A stretch of DNA of 64,000 nt from Thermus composti (GCF_014647535.1 NZ_BMPJ01000005.1:31606-95605), one strand, 5' to 3'. Shown: positions 31,134 through 39,719, counted from the first letter of the stretch. Numbers and translations: made by a program. The notes: generated by a model from the letters alone, not told the origin.

Positions 31134-31827
31134 GCCAAAGCCAGTACTCCAGGTTCCCCTCCTTCCCCGGGAGGGGGCTTTCCTTTTCCCCCAGGACCTG
31201 GAAGCCAAGCGCTAGGGCCTTTTCCCGAACCCGCCTCAGGGCCTCTTGCCTTTGGGCCTCTTCCCGCACCACCCCCTTGTGGGCCTTGGGGCCCAGCTCA
31301 AACTGGGGCTTCACCAGGACCAGGGCCTCTCCTTTGGGCTTCAAAAGCTCCAGGACCTTGGGAAGGAGGAGGGTGGAGGAGATGAAGGACACGTCCATGA
31401 CCACGAGGTCCACGGGCTCCGGCAGGAAGAGGGTGCGGGCGTCAACTTCCTCCAGGCTCACCACCCGGGGGTCTTCCCGGAGGCGGGGGTGGAGCTGGCC
31501 TTTGCCCACGTCCACGGCGTAGACCCGCCTGGCACCCCTTTCCAAAAGCACCTGGGTGAACCCCCCGGTGCTCGCCCCGAGGTCGGTGGCGACCTTGCCC
31601 CTGGGCTCCACGGGGAAGGCCGCCAAAGCCCCGAGGAGCTTGTAGGCCCCCCGGCCCACGTAGCGCTCCTCCTCTAGAAGCTCCACGGCGGCGCCTTCGG
31701 GGACGGGGTAGGCAGGCTTTTGCACCACCCTTCCTCCCACCCGCACCTTGCCCTCCTGGATCAGGCGCTTGGCCTTCTCCCGACTTTCCGCCAGGCCCCG
31801 TTCCACCAGGTACCGGTCCAGGCGCAC
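31120..31827 (-). CDS. tlyA: TlyA-family rRNA 2'-O-methyltransferase
   Basis: An N-terminal S4 RNA-binding domain ([32 protein letters not shown]) is joined to an FtsJ/RrmJ-type SAM methyltransferase: [18 protein letters not shown] for SAM, VDVGKGQ, DVSFISS, LVKPQFE. In mycobacteria TlyA methylates C1409 of 16S and C1920 of 23S rRNA; the Thermus target may be one of these. The start is a GTG at 31827, six bases downstream of CATAAT, so the mRNA is likely leaderless. It diverges from the small gene at 31845 with only 17 bases between starts. Confidence 0.92.
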   Translation of the reverse strand: MRLDRYLVERGLAESREKAKRLIQEGKVRVGGRVVQKPAYPVPEGAAVELLEEERYVGRGAYKLLGALAAFPVEPRGKVATDLGASTGGFTQVLLERGARRVYAVDVGKGQLHPRLREDPRVVSLEEVDARTLFLPEPVDLVVMDVSFISSTLLLPKVLELLKPKGEALVLVKPQFELGPKAHKGVVREEAQRQEALRRVREKALALGFQVLGEKESPLPGKEGNLEYWLWLRRP

Positions 31828-31832
31828 AAGGG

Positions 31833-31839
31833 TATTATG
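31833..31839. promoter_or_regulatory. Interlocked divergent -10 boxes (tlyA / 31845 gene)
   Basis: TATTATG contains TATTAT on the plus strand (31833-31838), six bases before the GTG at 31845, and CATAAT on the minus strand (31839-31834), six bases before the tlyA GTG. Five bases are shared. Both transcripts would be leaderless, and polymerase can use only one promoter at a time. Confidence 0.65.
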
Positions 31840-31844
31840 AGCGG

Positions 31845-32156
31845 GTGGGACCCGACCTTTCCGGGACCTGGTACGTTTTGGAGGGAGACCCGGGGGAGCA
31901 CCTGGTGGTGGAGGCCCTGGGAGAGCGGCTTTCCGGGGTCTGGACGAGCCGGGAAGGGGCCGAGGCCTTCCTGGCCCACCACCCCCACCTGGGGATGCGG
32001 GTGGCCTCCTTGGAGAGCCGGGCCTTGAAGGAGGCCTTTCTTCGGGCCCTCGGGATGCTCCAGGTGGAGGCGGTCATGGTGGACTACCGCCCCGGGGCTC
32101 ACCGGGCGCAGGTAGCTAGAGTAAAGGACCTTTTAGAGGAGGTGCGGCGTGCCTAG
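31845..32156 (+). CDS. Small conserved hypothetical protein (103 aa)
   Basis: A soluble alpha/beta protein: the N-terminus LSGTWYVLEGDPGEHLVVEALGERLSGVWTSREGAEAFL looks like a small antiparallel sheet, followed by helices with VEAVMVDYRPG. No catalytic motif or signal peptide. The GTG start is fixed by the TATTAT box six bases upstream. It overlaps the following exported-protein gene by 8 bases. I do not recognise a family. Confidence 0.75.
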   Translation: MGPDLSGTWYVLEGDPGEHLVVEALGERLSGVWTSREGAEAFLAHHPHLGMRVASLESRALKEAFLRALGMLQVEAVMVDYRPGAHRAQVARVKDLLEEVRRA

Positions 32157-32574
32157 GGTTTTGGCGGCGCTTTTGCTGGTCTTGGCCTTCGGCTTGGCCC
32201 AACGGGCCGACCTTAGCGTGGGAAGCCCCTTCGGGGTGCAGGCGGGCGTGCGCTTCCCCCTCCTTCCCCTCCTCTTGGACGGGCGGGCCTACGGGGGGGT
32301 GGGCCTCGAGGCCAGGGGGGGCGGGGTGGACCTCCTCCTCAAGGTGCCCCTCACCGACCTTTACGTGGGCCTTGGCGGCTTCTACGGCACGGGCCCCGGC
32401 CTCACCTACCCCCAGGAGGGGCGGGGGCAGTGGGGGGTGCGGGCGGTCCTCGGCACCTGGCTCAACCTGCCCCTGCCCCTCCTTGGGGTCTACCTGGAGC
32501 TCCAGCCCGTCTACTACCCCGGCCCGGGCGCCTTCGGGGTGGGCGGGGCCTTGGGCGTGAGCGTGGGGCTTTAG
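32149..32574 (+). CDS. Small exported beta-rich protein (possible outer-membrane barrel)
   Basis: A signal peptide ([18 protein letters not shown]) precedes 120 residues of alternating Gly/aromatic/hydrophobic strands ([51 protein letters not shown]) ending in a terminal hydrophobic residue, as in small beta-barrels of the outer membrane. GTG start overlapping the previous gene. No named family recognised. It ends against glnS, overlapping by 4 bases. Confidence 0.7.
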   Translation: MPRVLAALLLVLAFGLAQRADLSVGSPFGVQAGVRFPLLPLLLDGRAYGGVGLEARGGGVDLLLKVPLTDLYVGLGGFYGTGPGLTYPQEGRGQWGVRAVLGTWLNLPLPLLGVYLELQPVYYPGPGAFGVGGALGVSVGL

Positions 32575-34217
32575 GCCTTATAGCCCTCCTTTAAGGGGAC
32601 GATGCGGTTCATCACCAAGGCTTCGGGCCTCGAGTCCACGGGGTCCTGCCAGAAGTAGCCCAGGCGCTCCAGCTGGTAGCGGGTGTCCTTGGGGTCTTGG
32701 GCCACGCTGGGCTCAATGAACCCCCGCTTCACCACCAGGGCCTCGGGGTTCAGGTTCTTGAGGAAGTCCCCGCCCTCCTCGGGGTCCTTGGTGAGGAAGA
32801 GCCGGTTGTAAAGCCTAAACTCCACGGGAAGGGCGTGGCGGGCGGAGACCCAGTGGATCACCCCCTTGGGCTTGGGGCCTTCTTCGGGGTTCGCCCCCAG
32901 GGTGCCGGGGACGATGCGGGCCTTTAAGAGCTTCACCTCGCCCCCCTCTTCCACCACGTCCTCGAGCTCCAAAACGTAGGCGTGCCTTAGGCGCACCCTC
33001 TGCCCCGGGGCCAGGCGCTTCCAGCCCTTGGGGGGGTTTAGGCTGAAGTCCGCGCGCTCTATGTAAAGCTCCTGGGAAAAGGGGAGGGGCCTCGTGCCCT
33101 CCTTGGGGATGTCCCGGGGCCAGTAGGGGGCCTGAAGCCACTCCTCCCCCTCGTAGTTGGTGAGGACCACCTTGAGGGGGTCCACCACCCCCAAGACCCT
33201 GGGGGCGATGGGGTTCAGGTCGTCCCGCACCACCTCCTCAAAGAGGTCTATCTCTATCTGGGCCTCGTTTCGGGAGATCCCCGTCTTGCGTACGAACTCC
33301 AAGATGGCTTCGGGCCGCACCCCCCGCCGCCTCAGGGCCCTCAGGGTGGGGAGCCTGGGGTCGTCCCAGCCGGAGACGTACCCCCCTTCCACCAGCTTGA
33401 TGAGCTTGCGCTTGGAAAGCACGGTGTGGCTCAGGTCCAGCCGGGCGAACTCGTACTGGTGGGGCCTGGGGGAAAGGGGCAGGCCGCACTTCCCCTTGAG
33501 GTTTTCAATGACCCAGTCGTAAATGGCCCGGTTGTTCTCAAACTCCAGGGTGCAGAGGGAGTGGGTGACCCCTTCAATGAAGTCCTCCAAGGGGTGGGCG
33601 AAATCGTACATGGGGTAGATGACCCACCGGTCCCCAACGTGGTAGTGGGGGGCGTGGACGATGCGGTAGAGGACGGGGTCGCGGAGCTTGAAGTTGGGGT
33701 GGGCGGGGTCAATCTTGGCCCTCAAGACCCGGCTTCCCGTGGGGAACTCCCCCCGGCGCATCCTTTCAAAGAGCTCGAGGTTCTCCTCCACGCTCCGATT
33801 CCGGTAGGGGCTCGGCTTCCCCTGGGCCCTTAAGGCGCTCATCTCCTCCTCGGGGAGGTCGTCCACGTAGGCCTTGCCCTCCCGGATCAAGGTGAGGGCG
33901 CACTGGTACATGGTCTCAAAGTAGTCGGAGGCGTAGAGGACCCGGGTGGGCCGAAAGCCCAGCCAGCGCACGTCCTCCTCAATGGCCCGGGCGTACTCTT
34001 CCTTCTCGGTTTCGGGGTTGGTGTCGTCAAAACGCAGGTTGCACTCCCCGCCATAGTCCTGGGCCAGGCCGAAGTTGAGGAGGATGCTCCGGGCGTGGCC
34101 GATGTGGAGGTAACCGTTGGGCTCGGGGGGAAAGCGGGTGATGAGCTTGGCGTACCTCCCCTCCTTGAGGTCCCGCTCTACGATCTCGGTGATGAAGCAC
34201 TCGGGAACGAGGCCCAT
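32571..34217 (-). CDS. glnS: Glutaminyl-tRNA synthetase
   Basis: Class I synthetase: HIGH-type motif [20 protein letters not shown] equivalent [10 protein letters not shown], and the two C-terminal anticodon-binding barrels. [13 protein letters not shown] and [27 protein letters not shown] are GlnRS hallmarks distinguishing it from GluRS. I start at ATG 34217 ([17 protein letters not shown]), 7 bases after TAGACT; the longer frame to 34253 would include the promoter and run into the preceding gene. 548 residues. The stop codon of the enoyl-CoA hydratase gene is the first half of its -10 box. Confidence 0.96.
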   Translation of the reverse strand: MGLVPECFITEIVERDLKEGRYAKLITRFPPEPNGYLHIGHARSILLNFGLAQDYGGECNLRFDDTNPETEKEEYARAIEEDVRWLGFRPTRVLYASDYFETMYQCALTLIREGKAYVDDLPEEEMSALRAQGKPSPYRNRSVEENLELFERMRRGEFPTGSRVLRAKIDPAHPNFKLRDPVLYRIVHAPHYHVGDRWVIYPMYDFAHPLEDFIEGVTHSLCTLEFENNRAIYDWVIENLKGKCGLPLSPRPHQYEFARLDLSHTVLSKRKLIKLVEGGYVSGWDDPRLPTLRALRRRGVRPEAILEFVRKTGISRNEAQIEIDLFEEVVRDDLNPIAPRVLGVVDPLKVVLTNYEGEEWLQAPYWPRDIPKEGTRPLPFSQELYIERADFSLNPPKGWKRLAPGQRVRLRHAYVLELEDVVEEGGEVKLLKARIVPGTLGANPEEGPKPKGVIHWVSARHALPVEFRLYNRLFLTKDPEEGGDFLKNLNPEALVVKRGFIEPSVAQDPKDTRYQLERLGYFWQDPVDSRPEALVMNRIVPLKEGYKA

Positions 34218-34224
34218 AGGGTAG

Positions 34225-34230
34225 AGTCTA
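34225..34230 (-). promoter_or_regulatory. glnS -10 box containing the upstream stop codon
   Basis: TAGACT: its TAG is the stop codon of the enoyl-CoA hydratase gene (34230-34228). The box ends 7 bases before the glnS ATG, giving a leaderless transcript. Confidence 0.65.
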
Positions 34231-34989
34231 AAAGCGGGGCGGCCGCTTTTCAAAGAAGGCCCGGATCCCCTCCTTTAAATCCCCCGTCTCCCGCACCCAG
34301 GCGTTGGCGAGGGCGGCCAAGCGGAAGCCGTCCTCGAGGCCCATCCCCGGCAAGGCCAGAAGGAGCTCCTTGGTGAGGCGAAGGGAGGTGGGGGCGTTCT
34401 TGGCCACCTCCTCCGCCAGGGCCACCGCCTCCTCCAGGGCCTTCCCCGGTGGGGCGATGCGGTTGACGAGCCCTAGGGCCTTGGCCTCCTTGGCGTCTAC
34501 GAGCCTTCCCGTGAGGAGAAGGTCTTTGGCGGCCTTCTCCCCCACGGCTCGCACCAGGATCACCGAGACCAAGGCGGCCACGAAGCCGATCTTCACCTCG
34601 GTGTAGCCCAGCTTGGCCTCCTCGTCCATGACCACCAGGTCGCAGGCGGTGGCGAGCCCCGCCCCCCCGGCCACCGCCGGGCCGTTCACCGCCGCAACGG
34701 TGGGCTTGGGGAAGGTGTAGACCCGGTGAAAAAGGTGCATGAGGGAGAGGGAGTGGCGGTAGTTCTCCTCGGCGCCGAGCTCCGTGACCCTTTCCAGAAA
34801 GGCGAGGTCCGCCCCGGCGCTAAAGGCCTTGCCCCTTCCCGTGAGGACCACCGCCTTGGCCTCGGGGTCTTCCTCGGCCTGGTCCAGGGCCTTGAGAAGA
34901 CCCTCCACCAGGGCGAGGGAGAGGGGGTTGCGGCGCTCGGGGTCGTTGAGAAAGACCCTATAGATCCGGCCCTTTTCCACTTGAACCAT
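34228..34989 (-). CDS. Enoyl-CoA hydratase/isomerase family protein
   Basis: A 253-residue crotonase: [14 protein letters not shown] and [19 protein letters not shown] supply the two oxyanion-hole NH groups. The glutamates usual for hydratases fall near [26 protein letters not shown], where the first position is not a clear Glu, so hydratase versus isomerase cannot be settled. Hydration in beta-oxidation or phenylacetate degradation are the likely roles. TACAAT sits six bases before the ATG (leaderless) and overlaps the -35 of the divergent infC promoter. Confidence 0.88.
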   Translation of the reverse strand: MVQVEKGRIYRVFLNDPERRNPLSLALVEGLLKALDQAEEDPEAKAVVLTGRGKAFSAGADLAFLERVTELGAEENYRHSLSLMHLFHRVYTFPKPTVAAVNGPAVAGGAGLATACDLVVMDEEAKLGYTEVKIGFVAALVSVILVRAVGEKAAKDLLLTGRLVDAKEAKALGLVNRIAPPGKALEEAVALAEEVAKNAPTSLRLTKELLLALPGMGLEDGFRLAALANAWVRETGDLKEGIRAFFEKRPPRF

Positions 34990-34995
34990 GGCCCC

Positions 34996-35025
34996 ATTGT
35001 AGCCGAGGGGGTTTCTTGCTAGACT
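34996..35025. promoter_or_regulatory. Overlapping divergent promoters of enoyl-CoA hydratase and infC
   Basis: Plus strand: TTGTAG (34997-35002), 17-base spacer, TAGACT (35020-35025), the infC operon promoter, with a leader of about 50 bases. Minus strand: TACAAT (35001-34996), six bases before the hydratase ATG. The minus -10 and plus -35 occupy almost the same bases. Confidence 0.7.
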
Positions 35026-35032
35026 TCACCTT

Positions 35033-35083
35033 AGCCCGCAAACCCTTTTACCGAGGAACGGAGCGGGCTGGGAGGTGATGTAA
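35033..35083 (+). promoter_or_regulatory. infC leader: hairpin, SD and an ATG-TAA start-stop
   Basis: AGCCCGC (35033-35039) pairs with GCGGGCT (35063-35069), placing the hairpin right against the SD GGGAGGTG (35070-35077). The next triplets are ATG (35078-35080) and TAA (35081-35083), followed at once by the ATA start of infC. The start-stop pair may act in re-initiation control of infC, which is IF3-autoregulated in other bacteria. Confidence 0.5.
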
Positions 35084-35599
35084 ATAAAGGAGTACCTGAC
35101 CAACGAACGCATACGCGTCAAACAGGTGAGGGTGATCGGTCCCGACGGCAAGCAGCTCGGCATCATGGACACCCGGGAGGCCCTCCGCTTGGCCCAGGAG
35201 CAGGACCTGGACCTGGTCCTGGTGGGCCCCAACGCCGACCCGCCCGTGGCCCGGATCATGGACTACTCCAAGTGGCGCTACGAGCAGCAACTGGCGGAGA
35301 AGGAGGCCCGGAAGAAGGCCAAGCGCACCGAGGTGAAGTCCATCAAGTTCCGGGTGAAGATCGACGAGCACGATTATCAGACCAAGCTGGGGCATATCAA
35401 GCGCTTCCTCCAGGAGGGCCACAAGGTCAAGGTCACCATCATGTTCCGGGGGCGGGAGATGAGCCACCCCGAGCTTGGAGAGAAGCTCCTAAACCGCGTG
35501 GCCGAGGACCTGAAGGACCTGGCGGTGGTGGAGATGAAGCCCGAGATGCTGGGCCGGGATATGAACATGCTTCTCGCCCCCGCTAAGGTTTCCGCTTAG
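35084..35599 (+). CDS. infC: Translation initiation factor IF-3 (ATA start)
   Basis: IF3 checks start codons on the 30S subunit. The frame (M)[28 protein letters not shown] begins at ATA 35084, six bases after GGGAGGTG, and yields 171 residues, the T. thermophilus length. E. coli infC uses AUU for the same reason: IF3 rejects non-AUG starts and so limits its own synthesis. A later internal ATG would remove most of the N-domain. N-domain, lysine-rich linker ([22 protein letters not shown]) and C-domain are complete. The gene has somewhat more A/T-ending codons than its neighbours (GAT TAT, CAT ATC). Confidence 0.96.
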   Translation: MKEYLTNERIRVKQVRVIGPDGKQLGIMDTREALRLAQEQDLDLVLVGPNADPPVARIMDYSKWRYEQQLAEKEARKKAKRTEVKSIKFRVKIDEHDYQTKLGHIKRFLQEGHKVKVTIMFRGREMSHPELGEKLLNRVAEDLKDLAVVEMKPEMLGRDMNMLLAPAKVSA

Positions 35600-35612
35600 G
35601 CATCCCTTTTGG

Positions 35613-35679
35613 TATAGTGGGTTGGCCTGGGGGCATCCAAGACCCCTTAAGGGGCGCCTTGCCAGGCAAGGAGGCGAAG
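35613..35679 (+). promoter_or_regulatory. Internal promoter and structured leader before rpmI
   Basis: TATAGT (35613-35618) follows the infC stop and is a good -10, with no clear -35. The 60-base stretch to rpmI has several inverted repeats (CCCCTTAAGGGG at 35643-35654, CCTTGCC-A-GGCAAGG at 35657-35671). L20 represses this operon by binding leader RNA in E. coli and Bacillus; this leader is a candidate site here. SD AAGGAGG precedes the rpmI ATG. Confidence 0.5.
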
Positions 35680-35877
35680 ATGCCGAAGATGAAGACCCAC
35701 AAGGGCGCCAAGAAGCGGGTGAAGGTGACCGCTTCGGGCAAGGTGGTGGCCATGAAGACCGGCAAGCGGCACCTCAACTGGAAGAAGTCGGGCAAGGAGA
35801 TCCGCCGGAAGGGCAGGAAGTTCACCCTGGCCAAGCCGGAGGCGGAGCGGATCAAGCTCCTCCTCCCTTACGAGTAA
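35680..35877 (+). CDS. rpmI: 50S ribosomal protein L35
   Basis: The 65-residue basic protein [21 protein letters not shown], with [16 protein letters not shown] and the ending KLLLPYE, is typical L35. The ATG at 35680 has AAGGAGG at good spacing, so the longer frame from 35617 is rejected. It sits between infC and rplT in the universally conserved IF3-L35-L20 order. Confidence 0.97.
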   Translation: MPKMKTHKGAKKRVKVTASGKVVAMKTGKRHLNWKKSGKEIRRKGRKFTLAKPEAERIKLLLPYE

Positions 35878-35888
35878 GGGGGTAGAGG

Positions 35889-36251
35889 ATGCCGCGCGCC
35901 AAGACTGGTGTTGTCCGCCGCAGGAAGCACAAGAAGATCCTCAAGCTGGCCAAGGGCTACTGGGGCCTCCGCTCCAAAAGCTTCCGCAAGGCCCGGGAGA
36001 CCCTTTTCGCTGCCGGGAACTACGCCTACGCCCACCGCAAGCGCAAGAAGCGGGACTTCCGCAGGCTCTGGATCGCCCGCATCAACGCCGCCTGCCGCCA
36101 GCACGGGCTGAACTACTCCACCTTTATCCACGGGCTTAAGAAGGCGGGGATTGAGGTGGACCGGAAGAACCTGGCGGACCTCGCGGTGCGGGAGCCCCAG
36201 GTCTTCGCCGAGCTGGTGGAGCGGGCCAAGGCCGCCCGGGCCACCGCCTAG
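35889..36251 (+). CDS. rplT: 50S ribosomal protein L20
   Basis: The 120-residue basic protein [26 protein letters not shown] with [18 protein letters not shown] is an early-assembly 23S rRNA binding protein and, in other bacteria, the operon autorepressor. It starts 11 bases after rpmI. A strong intrinsic terminator follows, closing the operon. Confidence 0.97.
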   Translation: MPRAKTGVVRRRKHKKILKLAKGYWGLRSKSFRKARETLFAAGNYAYAHRKRKKRDFRRLWIARINAACRQHGLNYSTFIHGLKKAGIEVDRKNLADLAVREPQVFAELVERAKAARATA

Positions 36252-36265
36252 GGCATGGGGTGCGG

Positions 36266-36297
36266 GCCCCGCCGGGGTTCTGGCGGGGCGTTTTCTT
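36266..36297 (+). terminator. Intrinsic terminator of the infC-rpmI-rplT operon
   Basis: GCCCCGCC (36266-36273), an 8-base loop, GGCGGGGC (36282-36289), then GTTTTCTT. The next ATG follows directly on the T-tract, so this terminator also lies on the translation initiation region of the next gene. Confidence 0.85.
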
Positions 36298-36762
36298 ATG
36301 CCGCCTGAGCTTTACGTGATCCTGGTGGCCCTCCTGCCTGTGGTGGAGCTCAGGGGGGCGATTCCCTTGGGGGTGGCCCTGGGCCTTTCCCCTTGGGAAA
36401 GCTTCCTTTGGGCCCTTTTGGGGAACCTCCTCGTGGTGCCCCTGGCCCTGGGGCTTCTCCCCTGGGCGGTGGGGCTCGCCACCCGGGTACCCCTCCTCGC
36501 CCGGGCGTGGCGGGCCCTCGAGGCCCGGGTGCGCTTGAAAGGGGAGGAAAAGATCCAGCGCCTGGGAGCCTTGGGGCTTTTCCTCTTCGTGGCCGTGCCC
36601 CTCCCGGGCACGGGGGCCTGGAGCGGGGCGGTTTTGGCGGTGGTCCTGGGCCTTAGGCGGCGCTACGCCTTCTGGGCCCTATCCTTGGGGGTTCTGGCGG
36701 CGGGGTTTATCGTCCTCCTCCTTACCGGAGGGGCGGTGGCCGGGCTAAACTACCTGCGATGA
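36298..36762 (+). CDS. Small multidrug export-like membrane protein (COG2426 type)
   Basis: 154 residues with four to five hydrophobic helices. PPELYVILVALLPVVELRGAIPLGVALGL and FVAVPLPGTGAWSGAV are the characteristic segments of the Sm_multidrug_ex family (VxxxRGAIP, PLPGTG), which also resembles VTT/DedA re-entrant loops. Transport function is annotated by homology only. The ATG comes straight after a terminator T-tract with no good SD, so expression may rely on read-through or a leaderless start. The next gene overlaps by 4 bases (ATGA). Confidence 0.8.
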   Translation: MPPELYVILVALLPVVELRGAIPLGVALGLSPWESFLWALLGNLLVVPLALGLLPWAVGLATRVPLLARAWRALEARVRLKGEEKIQRLGALGLFLFVAVPLPGTGAWSGAVLAVVLGLRRRYAFWALSLGVLAAGFIVLLLTGGAVAGLNYLR

Positions 36763-38420
36763 CCGCGCTTCTTCTTCCCCTCGCCTACCTCGTGGGGGCG
36801 TTGCCTTTGGGGTACTGGCTCGCCAAGCGGCGCGGGGTGGACCTGCGCACGGCAAGCCCCTACACCCTGGGCCTGGAAAACGCCCTGAAGCGCCTGGGCT
36901 TTGGCCTTGCCCTCCTTTCCTTCCTCCTGGACTTCCTAAAGGGCTACCTCCCCCTTCTCTTGGGGCGGGCCTTGGGGCTGGATCTGGCGGGGCTTTTGGC
37001 CTTGGGGGTTTTCGCCTACCTGGGGCACCTTTACCCCCTTTTCTTCCGGGACCCCTGGCCTCTAAGGGCCAAGGGGGCAGGGGTGCTTTTAGGGGTTCTG
37101 GCGGGGCTTCCTTTGCCCCCCGCCTTGGGGATGGTGCCCGTGGCCCTGGCCTTTCTTCTCTACGCCCTCACGGGCTACGCCTCCTTGGCCGCCTTGGGGC
37201 TTCCCCTGGGGCTTTTGGGGGTGATGCTTTTCGGTGGGTTCGGCCTTGGGGAAAGGCTTTTCGCCCTCGCCCTCTTTCTCCTCGCCCTCTGGCGCTACAA
37301 GGAGAACCTGGGCCGCATCCTCGAGGGCACCGAGCCCAAGCTGGGAAACCCCTTGCCTCTTCCCTCGGAGAGGCAGGTGGTCTGCGCCTTCCTGATCCAC
37401 CCTTTGACCCTCGAGGACTTCTGGCAAAGCCCCCGCTTCCGCTGGCTTAAGCCCCTGGTGCGCCTGGGCCTTCTCAGGCAGGAGTGGATAGAGCGCCTGG
37501 CCGAGCGCTTCCGCCCCATGAAGGTGGGGGAGGTGCGGGGGGTGCGGACGGCGGACGGGCGGGAGGTCCTCTGCCACCTCATCTCCGCCCCCCTTCTGCC
37601 CCACCAGATCAAGGCCAAGCCGGAACTCGCCGTGCGGCGGGCCATCCAGGGGGCGAGGCTCGCTCAGGAGCTTGGGGCCACGGTGGTGGGCCTCGGGGCC
37701 TTCTGGAGCGTGGTGGGGGAGAAGGGGAAAAAGGTGCAGGAGGCGGTGCCGGGCATTGAGGTGACGAACGGGGGCGCCTACACGGCGGGCACCGTTCGGG
37801 CGGCCATCCCCGGGATCCTCACCCACTTCGCCCAAAACGGCCGGGACTTGAAGAAGACCACGGCGGCGGTGGTGGGGGCGAACGGGGTGGTGGCCTTCGG
37901 CATCGCCCGCCAGATCGCCCCCCTGGTGGGGCGCCTCATCCTGGTGGGACGGGACCTGGAGAGGCTCAAGCGGGCGGCGGAAAGCCTTCGGAAGAACCTG
38001 GAGCGCAAGGGGGAGGCCCCCGAGATCCTGGCCACCACGGAGATCACCGCCATCCGGGAGGCGGACCTGGTCTTCACCGCCACCAGCGACCCCAACCCCG
38101 TCATCTACCCGGAGCACGTGAAGCCCGGGGCCTGGATCTACGACGAGGGCGTGCCCCCCGACGTCCACCCCTCGGTGAAGGAGGTGCCGGGGGTGCGGGT
38201 CATCCCCGGGGGGGTGGTGCGGCTTCCCGGGGAGGCGAGGGCCACCCTGGACCTCCACTTCGGCGCCCCCAATCAGGTTCCCGCCTGCCTCGCCGAGACC
38301 ATGATCCTGGCGGCGGAGGAGGCCTTTGATCGGAAAAGCCTCGGGGGGGAGGTCCGCTCGGAAAACATCCAGTTCTTCGTGGAGCGGGCCGAGGCCTTGG
38401 GGTTTCGGGTGGTGGACTAG
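36759..38420 (+). CDS. Fusion: diverged PlsY acyltransferase + acyl-ACP reductase-like dehydrogenase
   Basis: Residues 1-200 are a polytopic PlsY-like domain: DLR (28-30), DFLKGY near 58-63, GHLYP at 90-94, and the end motif RYKENLGRILEGTEPK (179-194) match PlsY. But the GSGNxGATN loop has become SPYTLGLEN (33-41) and GGKGVAT has become RAKGAGV (103-109). Residues about 205-553 resemble the cyanobacterial acyl-ACP reductase family: FLIHPLTLEDF, GLGAFWSVV, TNGGAYTAGTV, a Rossmann site VVGANGVVAFG (371-381), and C510 in PACLAETMILA, aligned with the catalytic cysteine of that enzyme. One chain could therefore bind acyl-phosphate or acyl-ACP at the membrane and reduce it to fatty aldehyde. Overlaps both neighbours by 1-4 bases. 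Confidence 0.82.
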   Translation: MTALLLPLAYLVGALPLGYWLAKRRGVDLRTASPYTLGLENALKRLGFGLALLSFLLDFLKGYLPLLLGRALGLDLAGLLALGVFAYLGHLYPLFFRDPWPLRAKGAGVLLGVLAGLPLPPALGMVPVALAFLLYALTGYASLAALGLPLGLLGVMLFGGFGLGERLFALALFLLALWRYKENLGRILEGTEPKLGNPLPLPSERQVVCAFLIHPLTLEDFWQSPRFRWLKPLVRLGLLRQEWIERLAERFRPMKVGEVRGVRTADGREVLCHLISAPLLPHQIKAKPELAVRRAIQGARLAQELGATVVGLGAFWSVVGEKGKKVQEAVPGIEVTNGGAYTAGTVRAAIPGILTHFAQNGRDLKKTTAAVVGANGVVAFGIARQIAPLVGRLILVGRDLERLKRAAESLRKNLERKGEAPEILATTEITAIREADLVFTATSDPNPVIYPEHVKPGAWIYDEGVPPDVHPSVKEVPGVRVIPGGVVRLPGEARATLDLHFGAPNQVPACLAETMILAAEEAFDRKSLGGEVRSENIQFFVERAEALGFRVVD

Positions 38421-39073
38421 TGTGGCTCCTCCTTTCCCCCACCCGCCTCGAGGCCCCCTTCCTCAAGGGGAAGCCCTTCGCCTTCCTGGCCTGGAAGGGC
38501 CTTAAGGGGGAAGGCTTCGTCTACCTGGAGACGGGGATCGGCAAGGTGAACGCCGCCATGGCCCTTGCGGCCTACGCCGCCAAGAACCCCGTGGAAAAGG
38601 CCCTCCTCTTCGGCCTCGCCGGGGCCTACCCTGGGGGGCCCGCTTTGGGCGAGGCGGTCTTGGTGGGGGAGGAGGTGGAGGCGGATCTGGGCCTTAAGGA
38701 GGGGCTTGCGCCTTTGGGCTTCCCCGCCTTGGCCCTGGGGGAAAGGCGCTACTTCAACCGCTTTCCCTTAGACCCTGGCCTCACCCAAGGGCTCGCCCAA
38801 GCCCTTGGCCTGAAGGTGGCGGTGGGCCTTACCCGGGACCTGGTCTCGGAGACCCCAGAGGAAGCCCTGGACTTGGCCCGGAGGTGGGGGGCTTCCCTGG
38901 AAAACATGGAGGGGGCGGCCTTCGCCCGGGCCTGCCTGGCCTTAGGGGTTAGAGGGGTGGAGCTAAGGGCCATCTCCAACCCCGCCGGGGTGCGGGACAA
39001 GGGGGCCTGGCGGCTTAGGGAGGCCCTTGGGGCCTTAGAAGACATAACGGGGCGGCTTCTCGCCGCCCCGTAG
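38420..39073 (+). CDS. mqnB: Futalosine hydrolase
   Basis: A 217-residue MTAN/nucleoside-phosphorylase fold enzyme that splits futalosine to dehypoxanthinyl futalosine and hypoxanthine in the alternative menaquinone pathway used by Thermus. TGIGKVNAAMALAAY, GLAGAYPG, ENMEGAAFARAC (ribose-binding ME) and SNPAGVRDKGAW (base-binding D) are conserved. GTG start overlapping the previous TAG by one base. Shared operon with the PlsY-reductase fusion ties membrane lipid and quinone synthesis together by position only. Confidence 0.92.
   Translation: MWLLLSPTRLEAPFLKGKPFAFLAWKGLKGEGFVYLETGIGKVNAAMALAAYAAKNPVEKALLFGLAGAYPGGPALGEAVLVGEEVEADLGLKEGLAPLGFPALALGERRYFNRFPLDPGLTQGLAQALGLKVAVGLTRDLVSETPEEALDLARRWGASLENMEGAAFARACLALGVRGVELRAISNPAGVRDKGAWRLREALGALEDITGRLLAAP
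39047..39071. terminator. Hairpin spanning the mqnB stop
   Basis: ACGGGGCGGC-TTCTC-GCCGCCCCGT, a 10-bp perfect stem with a 5-base loop, ends in the first base of the mqnB stop codon. The convergent sodA ends 13 bases further. It can terminate either direction, although there is no T-tract. Confidence 0.6.
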
Positions 39074-39085
39074 GACCCACCGGGT

Positions 39086-39700
39086 TTAGGCCTTCTTGAA
39101 GAACTCCTCGGCCACGTCCCAGTTGAGGACGTTCCAGATGGCCTGGAGGTAATCGGCCCGGCGGTTCTGGTACTTGAGGTAGTAGGCGTGCTCCCAGACG
39201 TCAATGCCCACGATGGGGGTGAAGCCCTCCATCACGGGGTTGTCCTGGTTGGGGGTGGAGAGGACGTGGAGCTTGCCGAAGGGGTCCTTGACGAGCCAGG
39301 CCCAGCCCGAGCCGAACCGGCCCATGGCCGCCTGGGTGAGCTTCTCCTTGAGGGCAGCGAACCCGCCAAACTGCTCGTCAATGGCCTTCTTCAGCTCCCC
39401 CACGGGCTCCTTGGCCCCCCCGGGCGTGAGGAGCCGCCAGAAGAGGCTATGGTTCAGGTGGCCGCCCCCGTTGTTGCGCACGGCGGTCTGGATGTCTTGG
39501 GGAAGGGCGGCGAGGTGCCTCAGGAGGACCTCCACCTCCACCCCGTGGAGGTAGGGGTACTTCTCCAGGGCGGCGTTGAGGTTCGTCACGTAGGCCCCGT
39601 GGTGCTTCTGGTGGTGGATCTCCATGGTCTTGGCGTCAATGTGGGGCTCGAGGGCCTCGTAGGGGTAGCCTAGCTCCGGAAGCTTGAACGGGTACGGCAT
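39086..39700 (-). CDS. sodA: Superoxide dismutase (Mn type)
   Basis: It converts superoxide to oxygen and peroxide. The 204-residue sequence is the classical Thermus MnSOD. Metal ligands in this numbering are H29 (MEIHHQKHH), H84 ([11 protein letters not shown]), D167 and H171 ([11 protein letters not shown]). STPNQDNPV is the Mn-type signature. GGGAGGTGAAG precedes the ATG. TATAGT at 39725-39720 is the probable -10, directly after the fumC-side hairpin. Confidence 0.98.
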   Translation of the reverse strand: MPYPFKLPELGYPYEALEPHIDAKTMEIHHQKHHGAYVTNLNAALEKYPYLHGVEVEVLLRHLAALPQDIQTAVRNNGGGHLNHSLFWRLLTPGGAKEPVGELKKAIDEQFGGFAALKEKLTQAAMGRFGSGWAWLVKDPFGKLHVLSTPNQDNPVMEGFTPIVGIDVWEHAYYLKYQNRRADYLQAIWNVLNWDVAEEFFKKA

Positions 39701-39719
39701 ACTTCACCTCCCAAAGCCC

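Noticed and set aside
35014..35083. infC start at a canonical ATG (35078)
   Set aside because: That ATG is followed immediately by TAA; only the ATA frame gives the full conserved IF3 N-terminus.
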